This document shows, in pieces, positions 16,402 to 23,387 of a stretch of DNA of 64,000 nucleotides (positions are counted from its first letter, which is position 1; every line of letters begins with the position of its first letter). The notes beneath the pieces are model-generated. The model was not told the DNA's origin. It saw only the letters and a program-made list of their open reading frames with translations, and searched no databases. The position numbers were made by a program, and so were the translations under genes. Source of the stretch: Rubrobacter calidifluminis. GTDB taxonomy: Bacteria; Actinomycetota; Rubrobacteria; Rubrobacterales; Rubrobacteraceae. The stretch is taken from NCBI RefSeq assembly GCF_028617075.1, contig NZ_JAQKGV010000009.1:62001-126000 (forward strand). The letters run 5' to 3'.

Positions 16402-17571
16402 CTAGCTGCTCCTCAGACCGCTCAGGATGCGCCGTATCTCGTGCCGCGAGTACAGCCGGTGCTCCCTGATCTGAGCCCTGTAGGGTTTTTTGATCTCGCT
16501 CTCTTTCAGGGTGGTCTTCCTGAAGACCCTGCTCAGCTTCACCCCTCCCACTGTGTAGGGCAACCCCTGGTGCACCACGACCCTCCCCCCCTCGAAGCTC
16601 AGATAGTAGCGGCTGCTGGCCCAGATGTATCCCGGTGTGAGCAGCGCAGCCACGACGATGAGGGCGGCCACCCCGCGCACTGCGGCGGACACGATGCGGC
16701 GCACCCTCTGGCGGCGCCTCTTGCGCCTTCTGGCACGCAGGGCTCTGGCGCGCTTGGCCTCCAGCTCAGCCCGGCCCGGACCATTTCCACGCGTGCCTTC
16801 CGGAGGAGCCGTGACACCGAGCTCCGTAGTGTCCGTCAGCCGGGGCTCCTCCTTCTTGCGCACGTCGGCGACGATCACCGTCACGTTGTCCAGGCCGCCG
16901 GCTTCGAGGGCCTCGGAGATGAGGTTCCGGGAGGCGGCCTGGGGATCGCCCCTGGTCGTGGAGAGGATCTCGCGGATCCTCTCGTCCGGCACCATGTCCG
17001 AGAGGCCGTCGGAGCACAGCAGCAGCCGATCCCCGTCCTGAACCCGCACGGTGGTTACGTCGGCCTCTACCTCCTCTTCGGCCCCGAGAGCCCGGGTTAT
17101 GAGGTTCTTGTGGGGGTGCTCTTCGGCCTCGTCCTGGGTGAGGTCACCGCTCTTTACCAGCTCGGCGACGAGGGAGTGGTCCTCGGTGAGCCGCGACAGT
17201 TCCACACCGCGTAACAGGTAGGCCCTCGAGTCGCCGACATGGACCACCTCGATCTCTGGCCCCCCCCTGCCGGAGAGACGCAGCGCGACGAGCGTGGTGC
17301 CCATGCCGGCCCGGCGGCTGTCCTCGCGGGCGGCGGTGAGGATGCGGCTGTTTGCCTCACGCACCGCCTCCGTGAAGGAGCGCTGCGGCTCCAGTTCCCT
17401 GAGAACGCCTATCGCGATGGAGCTGGCCACCTCACCCGCCTCGAAGCCTCCGATGCCGTCCGCGACCGCCAGCAGCGTAGGGTCGCGGCCCTCGCCAGCG
17501 AGCAGCGAGTCTTCGTTGTTCTGCCGGACCCTGCCGGTGTCGGTGGCGCCAGAGTGTTCCAGGAAGAACAT
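16402..17571 (-). CDS. pstP: PP2C-family Ser/Thr protein phosphatase, PstP-like
   Basis: A 389-residue phosphatase. The PP2C catalytic domain occupies about residues 1-235 and has the metal-binding aspartates in VRQNNEDS, VADGIGGFEAGE, LLLCSDGLSDMV and GGLDNVTVIV. An Arg/Lys-rich stretch (RARRRKRRRQR) precedes one membrane helix at about 295-315, and the short C-terminal domain is extracytoplasmic. This is the actinobacterial PstP arrangement, the enzyme that reverses phosphorylation by PknA/PknB-type kinases. No Shine-Dalgarno is visible before the ATG; translation may be coupled to fhaB, whose stop is 15 bp upstream. Confidence 0.94.
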   Translation of the reverse strand: MFFLEHSGATDTGRVRQNNEDSLLAGEGRDPTLLAVADGIGGFEAGEVASSIAIGVLRELEPQRSFTEAVREANSRILTAAREDSRRAGMGTTLVALRLSGRGGPEIEVVHVGDSRAYLLRGVELSRLTEDHSLVAELVKSGDLTQDEAEEHPHKNLITRALGAEEEVEADVTTVRVQDGDRLLLCSDGLSDMVPDERIREILSTTRGDPQAASRNLISEALEAGGLDNVTVIVADVRKKEEPRLTDTTELGVTAPPEGTRGNGPGRAELEAKRARALRARRRKRRRQRVRRIVSAAVRGVAALIVVAALLTPGYIWASSRYYLSFEGGRVVVHQGLPYTVGGVKLSRVFRKTTLKESEIKKPYRAQIREHRLYSRHEIRRILSGLRSS

Positions 17572-17586
17572 GAGATGGAGGATAGC

Positions 17587-18072
17587 TTACTCCACGTACC
17601 TGAAGGTCGTCGAGCCTATCTGGATCGTATCACCCGAGCGCAGCGGTGTGGCCCCGACTATCTTGCGACCATTGATGAAGGTGCCGTTGGTGGAGCCGAG
17701 ATCCTCGACGTAAAGCAGATCCGCGTGGTGGGTGATCCTGGCGTGGCGCGAGGAGACGTAGTCGTCGCTCTTCAGCGCGATGTCGCTCGAGGAGGAGCGC
17801 CCGATCGTCACCGTACCGTCCCCGATCTGGAAGCGGGTGTCGTGCTCGAAGATGTCCGAATCCTCGACGACCAGCTCCGGGATTCCCTTCGAGATGATTC
17901 TGTGCCTGTCCGGGCGCTTCTTCATCGGGTTCGAGGAACCGGGCATGAAGGCCTCATCCTCGGGGACGGCCCTCAGGTCCCCTATGCCTCGCCGCACCAC
18001 GGCATATATGAACGCGAAGAGCAGCAAGAGGATGAGGGCCTTCGCCGCCAGAAGGGGGATCTGTAGGTCCAA
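17587..18072 (-). CDS. fhaB: FHA-domain protein FhaB with N-terminal membrane helix
   Basis: A 161-residue protein. An N-terminal hydrophobic helix (about residues 4-24, IPLLAAKALILLLLFAFIYA) is followed by a linker and a C-terminal FHA domain (about 75-155) with the phosphothreonine-binding residues GRSSSSDI, SRHAR and STNGTF. FHA domains dock onto threonine-phosphorylated kinases or substrates. The start is inferred as the TTG at 18072, just after the fhaA stop and preceded by GGGAGGCG. A longer open frame running through fhaA is an artefact of high GC. Position and domain order match FhaB/FipA of the actinobacterial cell-division cluster, where it scaffolds kinase signals at the septum. 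Confidence 0.9.
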   Translation of the reverse strand: MDLQIPLLAAKALILLLLFAFIYAVVRRGIGDLRAVPEDEAFMPGSSNPMKKRPDRHRIISKGIPELVVEDSDIFEHDTRFQIGDGTVTIGRSSSSDIALKSDDYVSSRHARITHHADLLYVEDLGSTNGTFINGRKIVGATPLRSGDTIQIGSTTFRYVE

Positions 18073-18074
18073 GC

Positions 18075-18920
18075 TTAACGCCTCCCGCCGCGCCCGAAGT
18101 GGGTGGGGGATCCTCCGGAGGTCTCCGTGCGCCGGACGAAGCGCGCGGTGCTCTGGCCGAAGGTGAGCTCGTCCCCGTTGTCTATGCGCTCGCGGTCTAT
18201 CGGAACCCCATCGAGCAGCGTCCCGTTGGTGGAGCCGAGATCCTCGATGACGAAGCCGTCTTCGAGCCGCGAAATGCGTGCGTGGTGGCGCGAAACGTTC
18301 GGGTCCGAGAGGACTATGTCGTTCCCGGCAGAGCGGCCTACCGTCCACGGGCCCTGACCTTCGAGCGGATATGCCTTGCCGTCGAGGACGAGCTGGACGA
18401 CCTCGCGCGATAGCCCGAAGTTTCTCGCCTCCTCGGCTGAGATGGCCGCGGTGTCCTGGCCGGATTCTTCCTGGCGCATGTTCTCGGTGCGGAAGATCCT
18501 GGTCTTCCCCGAGGTGTCTTGTGGCGCACCCTTCTCGCGCGGTCTGTCGGTGGGGCCGGTCAGTTTCGCCGTTATGCCGAACTCTCCGTAGCTCAGCGAG
18601 TCCTCGACCACGAAGCGTATCTTCGGTGGGGTCATCAGATGGTAGTCGTGGTCGGCGGCGTGGGCGGAGACGTACTGGATGAGCTCCTCCCTCAGCGCCT
18701 CCTGGTAAGCCTCTATCGGTTCGGCGTCCTCTTTCGAGAGGTGGACGGTGAAATCGTTCGGGGCATAGGTGCGTGAGACGGAGACCATCCGCCCCTCGTC
18801 CATCTGCTTGGTGAGACCCTTCGCGATCTCTATCGGTTGGATCTGTCTCCGGAATGCCTTGCCGAACATCCCTTCCACCAGGGATTCCATGCGCTTTTCT
18901 ATGGCCTTGAGAAAACCCAA
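18075..18920 (-). CDS. fhaA: FhaA: DUF3662 domain plus C-terminal FHA domain
   Basis: A 281-residue cytoplasmic protein. The N-terminal ~125 residues form the DUF3662 domain found in FhaA orthologues (MGFLKAIEKRMESLVEGMFG, then FRRQIQPIEIAKGL). A ~50-residue charged linker contains threonines that could be phosphorylated. The FHA domain spans about 185-275 with GRSAGNDIVL, SRHHARI and STNGTLLDG. In mycobacteria FhaA binds the phosphorylated pseudokinase MviN and restrains peptidoglycan precursor flipping; whether that applies here is inference. The start codon is TTG. It lies six bases after the membrane kinase gene and two bases before fhaB. Confidence 0.92.
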   Translation of the reverse strand: MGFLKAIEKRMESLVEGMFGKAFRRQIQPIEIAKGLTKQMDEGRMVSVSRTYAPNDFTVHLSKEDAEPIEAYQEALREELIQYVSAHAADHDYHLMTPPKIRFVVEDSLSYGEFGITAKLTGPTDRPREKGAPQDTSGKTRIFRTENMRQEESGQDTAAISAEEARNFGLSREVVQLVLDGKAYPLEGQGPWTVGRSAGNDIVLSDPNVSRHHARISRLEDGFVIEDLGSTNGTLLDGVPIDRERIDNGDELTFGQSTARFVRRTETSGGSPTHFGRGGRR

Positions 18921-18926
18921 GGAAAG

Positions 18927-20489
18927 CTACCTTCCCGCGCGGACGCCGAGATACCGTAACACAGCGTATATTATACCGGCGAGCCCCAGGGACGACATCG
19001 CCTTCGTCAGCGCTTCGGGCCCGAACGAGACCAGAAGAGCATACCCCAGCACCCCTCCAGCGACCGCGACCACAAGACCTGCCAACCACCACCCGAGACG
19101 CTCGGCCACCGCAACGACCGCCGCTATCGCTCCCCAAAGCACCACCAGGTAGAGGGGCTGGTGGTAACTGCTCTGCAGGACCGCCTGCCCGTAAGCTGCG
19201 GCCTGCTGCAGGCCGGTGCCAGGGGAGAGCTTCTGGAAGATGAGCCCCGTATAAGGGATGTTCCCGTCACCAAGAGTGAGCTCGTAGCAGACGAGCACCG
19301 CCCCCGCCGCCGCTCCGGAGGCTGCCGCCCCGACCGGACGCATCAGGGCGCCGAAAAAGAGCGGCAACCCGGCCCCGAGCCCGACCCAGGAGAGCGGGAC
19401 CGACAGCACCGGGCCGAGCGGTAGCCGCCCGATGCCCTTACTCTTGCTCCCGGCTATGATCCATCCGAGCGCGGCGAGCGGAAGCACCCCCGCCAGGCCG
19501 GCCCCGATCTGCCCGCTCTTGAGCAGCGCGACCGCGAGCGCGAGCACGGCCACCAGGGCGGCCAGGCGCGGCAGGAGATACCCCAGGACGGCGAACCCGG
19601 CGGCGATGCCAAGGCTCTGAGCCCCGTTGAACAGGAGCCCGGCGGCGTAGTACCCGAGCCAGCCTGCCGCCAGGCTGTTCGCCCCCCGTAGCAGGTGCTC
19701 GGCGTACCTCTTCGGGATCTTCGCCGACCGGGTCCCGCCGAGCACCCTCTCGAAGAGGGGTGAGACCCTGCCACCGTGCAGGAGGGCGAGTGCCTCGCGG
19801 GCGCTCTGGGGTCTGTGGGTCGGGTTGGGTGAGGTCGTGCGGCTTATGAACTCCGAGAGGCGTTCGGGGGGCTCGTAGGGCTGGCGGGCGAGCAAGGTGC
19901 GTGCGGTGGCGCCGACGGCGTAGATGTCGGTGAGCACGCTCGGGTCCGCATCCCCGTTCATTATCTCGGGTGCCATGTACCCCGGCGTGCCGACCGCGTA
20001 GCCGACCCGCGTCAACCGGGTGTCTCCCGCCCGGTATGCGATGCCGAAGTCCGTGAGCTTGACCGTGCCTCGCCGGTCCACGAGCGCGTTCTGCGGCTTT
20101 ATGTCCCGGTGGATGATGCCCTGGGCGTGGGCGTAAGAGAGCGCCTGGAGTATCTGCGAGAGGGCATCCTCTATCTCTTCTGGGGTGTAGCCCCTCGCTG
20201 CCTCGTCGAGCGGCATACCCTCGACGAACTCGGTGACCAGGTAGACCTCGGTCTCCCCGGCTATGACCTCTATGGTCTCGACGATGTTGGGGTGGTGGAG
20301 GCCCTCAGCGATCTGTCCCTCTCTCAGCGCCCGGGAGCGCTCCTGGGCGCTGTATATGGGGATGACCTTTATGGCGACCACCTCTCCCGCGCGAGCCCGG
20401 GCGCGCCAGACGGTGGCGAAGCCGCCGCGCCCCACCACCTCGTCGAGCACGTAGTGGCCCTGCCCTTCGATGACCCGTGCCTCGGCCAT
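18927..20489 (-). CDS. Ser/Thr protein kinase with C-terminal multi-pass membrane domain
   Basis: Residues 1 to ~245 form a protein kinase domain (VGRGGFATVW, VAIKVI, HRDIKPQN, DFGIA, GTPGYMAPEI). The remaining ~275 residues contain about eight hydrophobic segments and no PASTA or other recognised sensor domain. The protein heads the fhaA-fhaB-pstP-rodA-pbpA operon. In most Actinobacteria the pknA gene lies between pbpA and pknB instead, and it encodes a kinase with a single membrane helix. This gene may be the functional equivalent of pknA or an unrelated kinase that took its place. A TACAAT box nine bases before the ATG suggests a leaderless operon mRNA. What the membrane domain senses is unknown. 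Confidence 0.85.
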   Translation of the reverse strand: MAEARVIEGQGHYVLDEVVGRGGFATVWRARARAGEVVAIKVIPIYSAQERSRALREGQIAEGLHHPNIVETIEVIAGETEVYLVTEFVEGMPLDEAARGYTPEEIEDALSQILQALSYAHAQGIIHRDIKPQNALVDRRGTVKLTDFGIAYRAGDTRLTRVGYAVGTPGYMAPEIMNGDADPSVLTDIYAVGATARTLLARQPYEPPERLSEFISRTTSPNPTHRPQSAREALALLHGGRVSPLFERVLGGTRSAKIPKRYAEHLLRGANSLAAGWLGYYAAGLLFNGAQSLGIAAGFAVLGYLLPRLAALVAVLALAVALLKSGQIGAGLAGVLPLAALGWIIAGSKSKGIGRLPLGPVLSVPLSWVGLGAGLPLFFGALMRPVGAAASGAAAGAVLVCYELTLGDGNIPYTGLIFQKLSPGTGLQQAAAYGQAVLQSSYHQPLYLVVLWGAIAAVVAVAERLGWWLAGLVVAVAGGVLGYALLVSFGPEALTKAMSSLGLAGIIYAVLRYLGVRAGR

Positions 20490-20561
20490 TGACCACGTAT
20501 TGTATAGCTTTCGCCAGGGTGGGTTCCCCGTCCACCCGTGGTCTTCGAGCCCGGCTGCTGG

Positions 20562-20567
20562 TAAAAT
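20562..20567 (+). promoter_or_regulatory. possible -10 box of tRNA-Leu
   Basis: TAAAAT lies about 30 bases before the mature tRNA 5' end, a normal distance for a tRNA promoter with a short processed leader. No clear -35 element is visible. Confidence 0.4.
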
Positions 20568-20597
20568 CTCCTCGCCCCGTGGCCGGGGCGACGGCGC

Positions 20598-20681
20598 GGG
20601 CGAGTGGCGGAATTGGTAGACGCGCTAGGTTCAGGGTCTAGTGTCCGAGAGGACGTGGGGGTTCGAGTCCCCCCTCGCCCA
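20598..20681 (+). tRNA. tRNA-Leu (anticodon CAG)
   Basis: The sequence folds into a class II cloverleaf. The acceptor stem is GGGCGAG/CTCGCCC with discriminator A. The D arm is TGGCGGAATTGGTAGA. The anticodon stem CTAGG/TCTAG holds a TTCAGGG loop with anticodon CAG. A long variable arm follows (GTCC/GGAC), then the T arm with GTTCGAGTC. The 3' CCA is not encoded. The long variable arm and CAG anticodon identify leucine. Genes on both sides are protein-coding and unrelated to translation. Confidence 0.97.
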
Positions 20682-20775
20682 CAGTCTACTCCGGGAGGGC
20701 AGCGTAGAGCGGGAGGCCTACAGGAGCCCCGTCCGACGAGGGAGGAAGTGGGGGCGCCGGCGGGGAGGCAGGGCT

Positions 20776-21735
20776 CTGCCGCCCTGGGCGTCCGTCTGTG
20801 TTTCCGCACTGCTGTTCCTCGTCGTCGCCGGAGTCATCCTGTTGGTGGTGCGCGGCTGCGTCGCGACGCAACAGGCCACCGGGATCAGGAAGTACGTAGC
20901 GACCTCTGACTCCATCCTCCTCGAATCCCAGCACCTCGGCAACGGGCGGCTGCAGCGGGCGCTGGAGGACGCCTCGGACGGGCGCGTCTCTTCCAGACAT
21001 CGGGAGGATCTCCGGTGGTCGGCCGAACGCTCACGCGAGCTCTACGAGAGGACGCTTGCCTCCCAGAAGGTGCCCCGGCGCTTCGCGCAGGTCCACCACT
21101 ACCTGCAGAGTGCCCTCGGCATCAGGGCGCGGGCTACCGGGAGGATCGCCAGGGCAGCATCAGGGAGTCGGGAGCGGTTGCGCAGTGCCCTGTCGAGCGG
21201 GCTGAGAGACTACAAGATGAGCGATGCCGTGATCTCTCACTACTACATGCCCGCGGTGAGGGAGGTGTTGCGCGAGGAGGGACAGATCAACGAGGACGAC
21301 GCGATAATCTACCACCCGGCGCCCTTTGTGGATTACGGAGCGTCCGGTCTCGGGGGCGGGAGGAGAGAGGGAGCCGCACACGGGGTGAGGATCTCCGGCG
21401 TGAGCGTCGGCGGGCACCCGCTCTACCCCGGCGGCACCGTGATCCTCAAGGGGGCCGACCGGCCGGTCTTCAGGATCGAGGTGGCGAACGACGGAGGGAT
21501 GGTAGAGGATGGCGTTCCGGTCGAGATCTCCGTTGCCGGCGGCGTCGAAAGCCAGGTCCGTACTGCGCGCATCCGGCGGATAGAACCCGGGAGGACGGAG
21601 ACCGTCACGCTCGGCGGGTTCAAGCCCGGCGTGGTGGACGAGACCTCCCGCGTCAGGGTGGAGGTCGGGCCGGTAAGATACGAGCAGTACACCAGGGACA
21701 ACACGCTATCTGGAAGGTTGACCTTCGGGATCTAG
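20776..21735 (+). CDS. membrane-anchored extracytoplasmic protein of unknown function; start uncertain
   Basis: A basic, arginine-rich segment is followed by one hydrophobic helix (SVCVSALLFLVVAGVILLVV) and ~290 extracytoplasmic residues. The middle is helical and charged. The last ~110 residues look like a beta-sandwich (GVRISGVSVGG, FRIEVANDG, TVTLGGFKPGVVDE), resembling CARDB-like adhesion/filament domains. The start is unclear: the open frame runs back into tRNA-Leu, and no ATG, GTG or TTG lies between the tRNA and the helix. A CTG at 20776, seven bases after GGGGAGG, is the best candidate, but the basic residues upstream may also be coding. The downstream RAM-domain gene starts nine bases after its stop. 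Confidence 0.6.
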   Translation: MPPWASVCVSALLFLVVAGVILLVVRGCVATQQATGIRKYVATSDSILLESQHLGNGRLQRALEDASDGRVSSRHREDLRWSAERSRELYERTLASQKVPRRFAQVHHYLQSALGIRARATGRIARAASGSRERLRSALSSGLRDYKMSDAVISHYYMPAVREVLREEGQINEDDAIIYHPAPFVDYGASGLGGGRREGAAHGVRISGVSVGGHPLYPGGTVILKGADRPVFRIEVANDGGMVEDGVPVEISVAGGVESQVRTARIRRIEPGRTETVTLGGFKPGVVDETSRVRVEVGPVRYEQYTRDNTLSGRLTFGI

Positions 21736-21743
21736 GAGGGATT

Positions 21744-22028
21744 TTGGTAACCGCCGTGGTGCTCGTCACGACCGAGGGAGAGAGGGTGCAGGAGGCCGCT
21801 CAGGCGATGCTTGAGATAGAGGGGGTGACCGAGGCCTATTCGGTGACCGGACCATATGACATCGTGGTCATGGTGCGCATCCCGGACTTCGAACGGCTGG
21901 CCGAGATAGTTCCGGAGAAGATAGCCCAGGTGCCGGGGGTGGCGCGCACCGAGACCATGGTCGCCTTCCGCACCTACTCCAACTACGACCTCGACCGGAT
22001 GTGGTCGCTCGGGTTCGAGGAGGGCTAG
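21744..22028 (+). CDS. standalone Lrp/AsnC ligand-binding (RAM) domain protein
   Basis: A 94-residue protein that is essentially one RAM/ACT-like ligand-binding domain (AVVLVTTEGERVQEAAQAML, then GVTEAYSVTGPYDIVVMVR). In Lrp/AsnC regulators this domain binds an amino acid and drives oligomerisation, but here there is no DNA-binding helix-turn-helix. Such stand-alone RAM proteins exist and may act as amino-acid sensors or partners for full-length Lrp proteins. The start is taken as TTG at 21744, just after AGGAGGG; a GTG at 21756 is the alternative. Its last four bases overlap the convergent YbdK gene. Confidence 0.8.
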   Translation: MVTAVVLVTTEGERVQEAAQAMLEIEGVTEAYSVTGPYDIVVMVRIPDFERLAEIVPEKIAQVPGVARTETMVAFRTYSNYDLDRMWSLGFEEG

Positions 22029-23152
22029 CTCGGCTCCCCGGCCAGCGCAGGGCGGGTGCTCTCTATGAGGAAGGCCACGACCTCCAGAAAATCACCGCTC
22101 TCCCGGTAGATCCGCCGCTGGTGCTGGCTTCCGGTGCCGTTGTCGACGATCCAGAGCACGTCCTGAAGCTCGTCTTCGCACCCCAGGGAGGCGGCGTAGG
22201 GCCTCAGTTCCTCCACGAGTGAGCGGGCCATCTCTCCCGCCGGCACCGGTATCTTCCCCACCGGGTCGTAGAAGGTCGCATCCATACCGTACCGGGAAGC
22301 GCGCCACTTGTTCTCGAGCGTTATCTCCCGGTCGTAGGGGCCTCTCGGCTCCCCGTCGAGAGCGCGGGCGACGAGGCACTGGGTGATGGCGGTCAGGGCG
22401 GTGGCCGCCCTGAGGCTGGTCTGGGAGTCCAGGATGCGTAGCTCTATCGTCCCGAACTTCGGATGAGGACGCACGTCCCACCAGCAGAAGGTGTAGTCCT
22501 CGATCGCCCCGGAATCGACCATGCGATCCACATAATCCTCGAAAGCCGCGTAATCCTCGAACGCCGGCGGCAGCCCGGAGCGAGGGAAGGACTCGAATAT
22601 CTTGATCCTGGTCGACTCGAACCCGGTGTCCATCCCCTGCCAGAAGGGAGAGTTGGCCGAGAGGGCCAGGAGGAGCGGGGCCTCTTCGGCGAGGCGGTTG
22701 TGAGCCTCTATCGCCGCCTCGGGACCCGGGACCGCCACGTGAACGTGCTGGCCGAAGATCACCTCCCGCTCGGCGATCCAGCGCAGCCGCTTCAGGACTT
22801 CCCGGTAGCGCTCCTGTTCGGTAACCTTCTGATCCCGGTAGCGGCTGAAGGGGTGGGTGCCGGCCGAGGCTATCGAGGCCCCGCAGGCCGCCGCCCACGA
22901 ACCCACCCGGCTGCGCAGCTCCCGCAGCTTCTGGCCTATCTCTGAGGCCGAGGAGCACACCGGCGTCTTTATCTCCAGCACCGACTGGAAGAGTTCGTAG
23001 GAGACGTACTCGGAGAGTTCCTCAGGGAGGCGGCGCATGATCTCGTCCACCTTCGGGACCAGCTCTCCGGTGGAGCCGTCCACTATGTGCAACTCCTCTT
23101 CCAGGCCCAGCGTGTACTCTCTCTCGCCGGTGCTCTTGAACTCGAGGGGCAT
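22025..23152 (-). CDS. YbdK-family carboxylate-amine ligase (glutamate-cysteine ligase type 2)
   Basis: A 375-residue ATP-dependent ligase of the GCS2 superfamily. Family hallmarks are the early LGLEEELHIVD metal-binding glutamates, HVHVAVP in the middle of the protein, and the NKWRASRYGMDATF and TGSQHQRR motifs near the C-terminus. The group joins a carboxylate to an amine; family members include weak glutamate-cysteine ligases, and the true substrate of most is unknown. The start is ATG at 23152 because GGAGGAGAG directly precedes it. The gene is flanked by a convergent RAM-domain gene and a 235-bp non-coding gap in which I see no gene or RNA. Confidence 0.9.
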   Translation of the reverse strand: MPLEFKSTGEREYTLGLEEELHIVDGSTGELVPKVDEIMRRLPEELSEYVSYELFQSVLEIKTPVCSSASEIGQKLRELRSRVGSWAAACGASIASAGTHPFSRYRDQKVTEQERYREVLKRLRWIAEREVIFGQHVHVAVPGPEAAIEAHNRLAEEAPLLLALSANSPFWQGMDTGFESTRIKIFESFPRSGLPPAFEDYAAFEDYVDRMVDSGAIEDYTFCWWDVRPHPKFGTIELRILDSQTSLRAATALTAITQCLVARALDGEPRGPYDREITLENKWRASRYGMDATFYDPVGKIPVPAGEMARSLVEELRPYAASLGCEDELQDVLWIVDNGTGSQHQRRIYRESGDFLEVVAFLIESTRPALAGEPS

Positions 23153-23387
23153 GGTCTCTCCTCCCATCCGATACTTCAGGGTCGCGAAGGGGGTGCGGGA
23201 CGAGGGGGAAGTTGCAGACGCCGGATGCTCCGGCGAACCTCCGCCCGGTGCGGAGTTGCGAACATCTCTACCGGACCTCTTCTACATCAGCGTAACCAGC
23301 CTGGGAAGACATATTACCCGCTGCGGTCGAAAATAACCAGAGAGACGACCGCATTGCATCGTCGTTCCTGCGGCGGGGCTGACACGC

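Noticed and set aside
17587-19137. A single 516-residue protein across fhaB and fhaA
   Set aside because: The upstream part runs out of frame through fhaA; fhaB starts at a TTG just after the fhaA stop with a good ribosome-binding site.
20641-20681. GTG at 20641 as start of the membrane-anchored protein
   Set aside because: It lies inside the tRNA-Leu variable arm and would make the gene overlap a well-formed tRNA.
23153-23387. Possible gene or RNA in the gap between the YbdK and mutL genes
   Set aside because: Short open frames lack ribosome-binding sites and coding-like codon use; no stable hairpin stands out.
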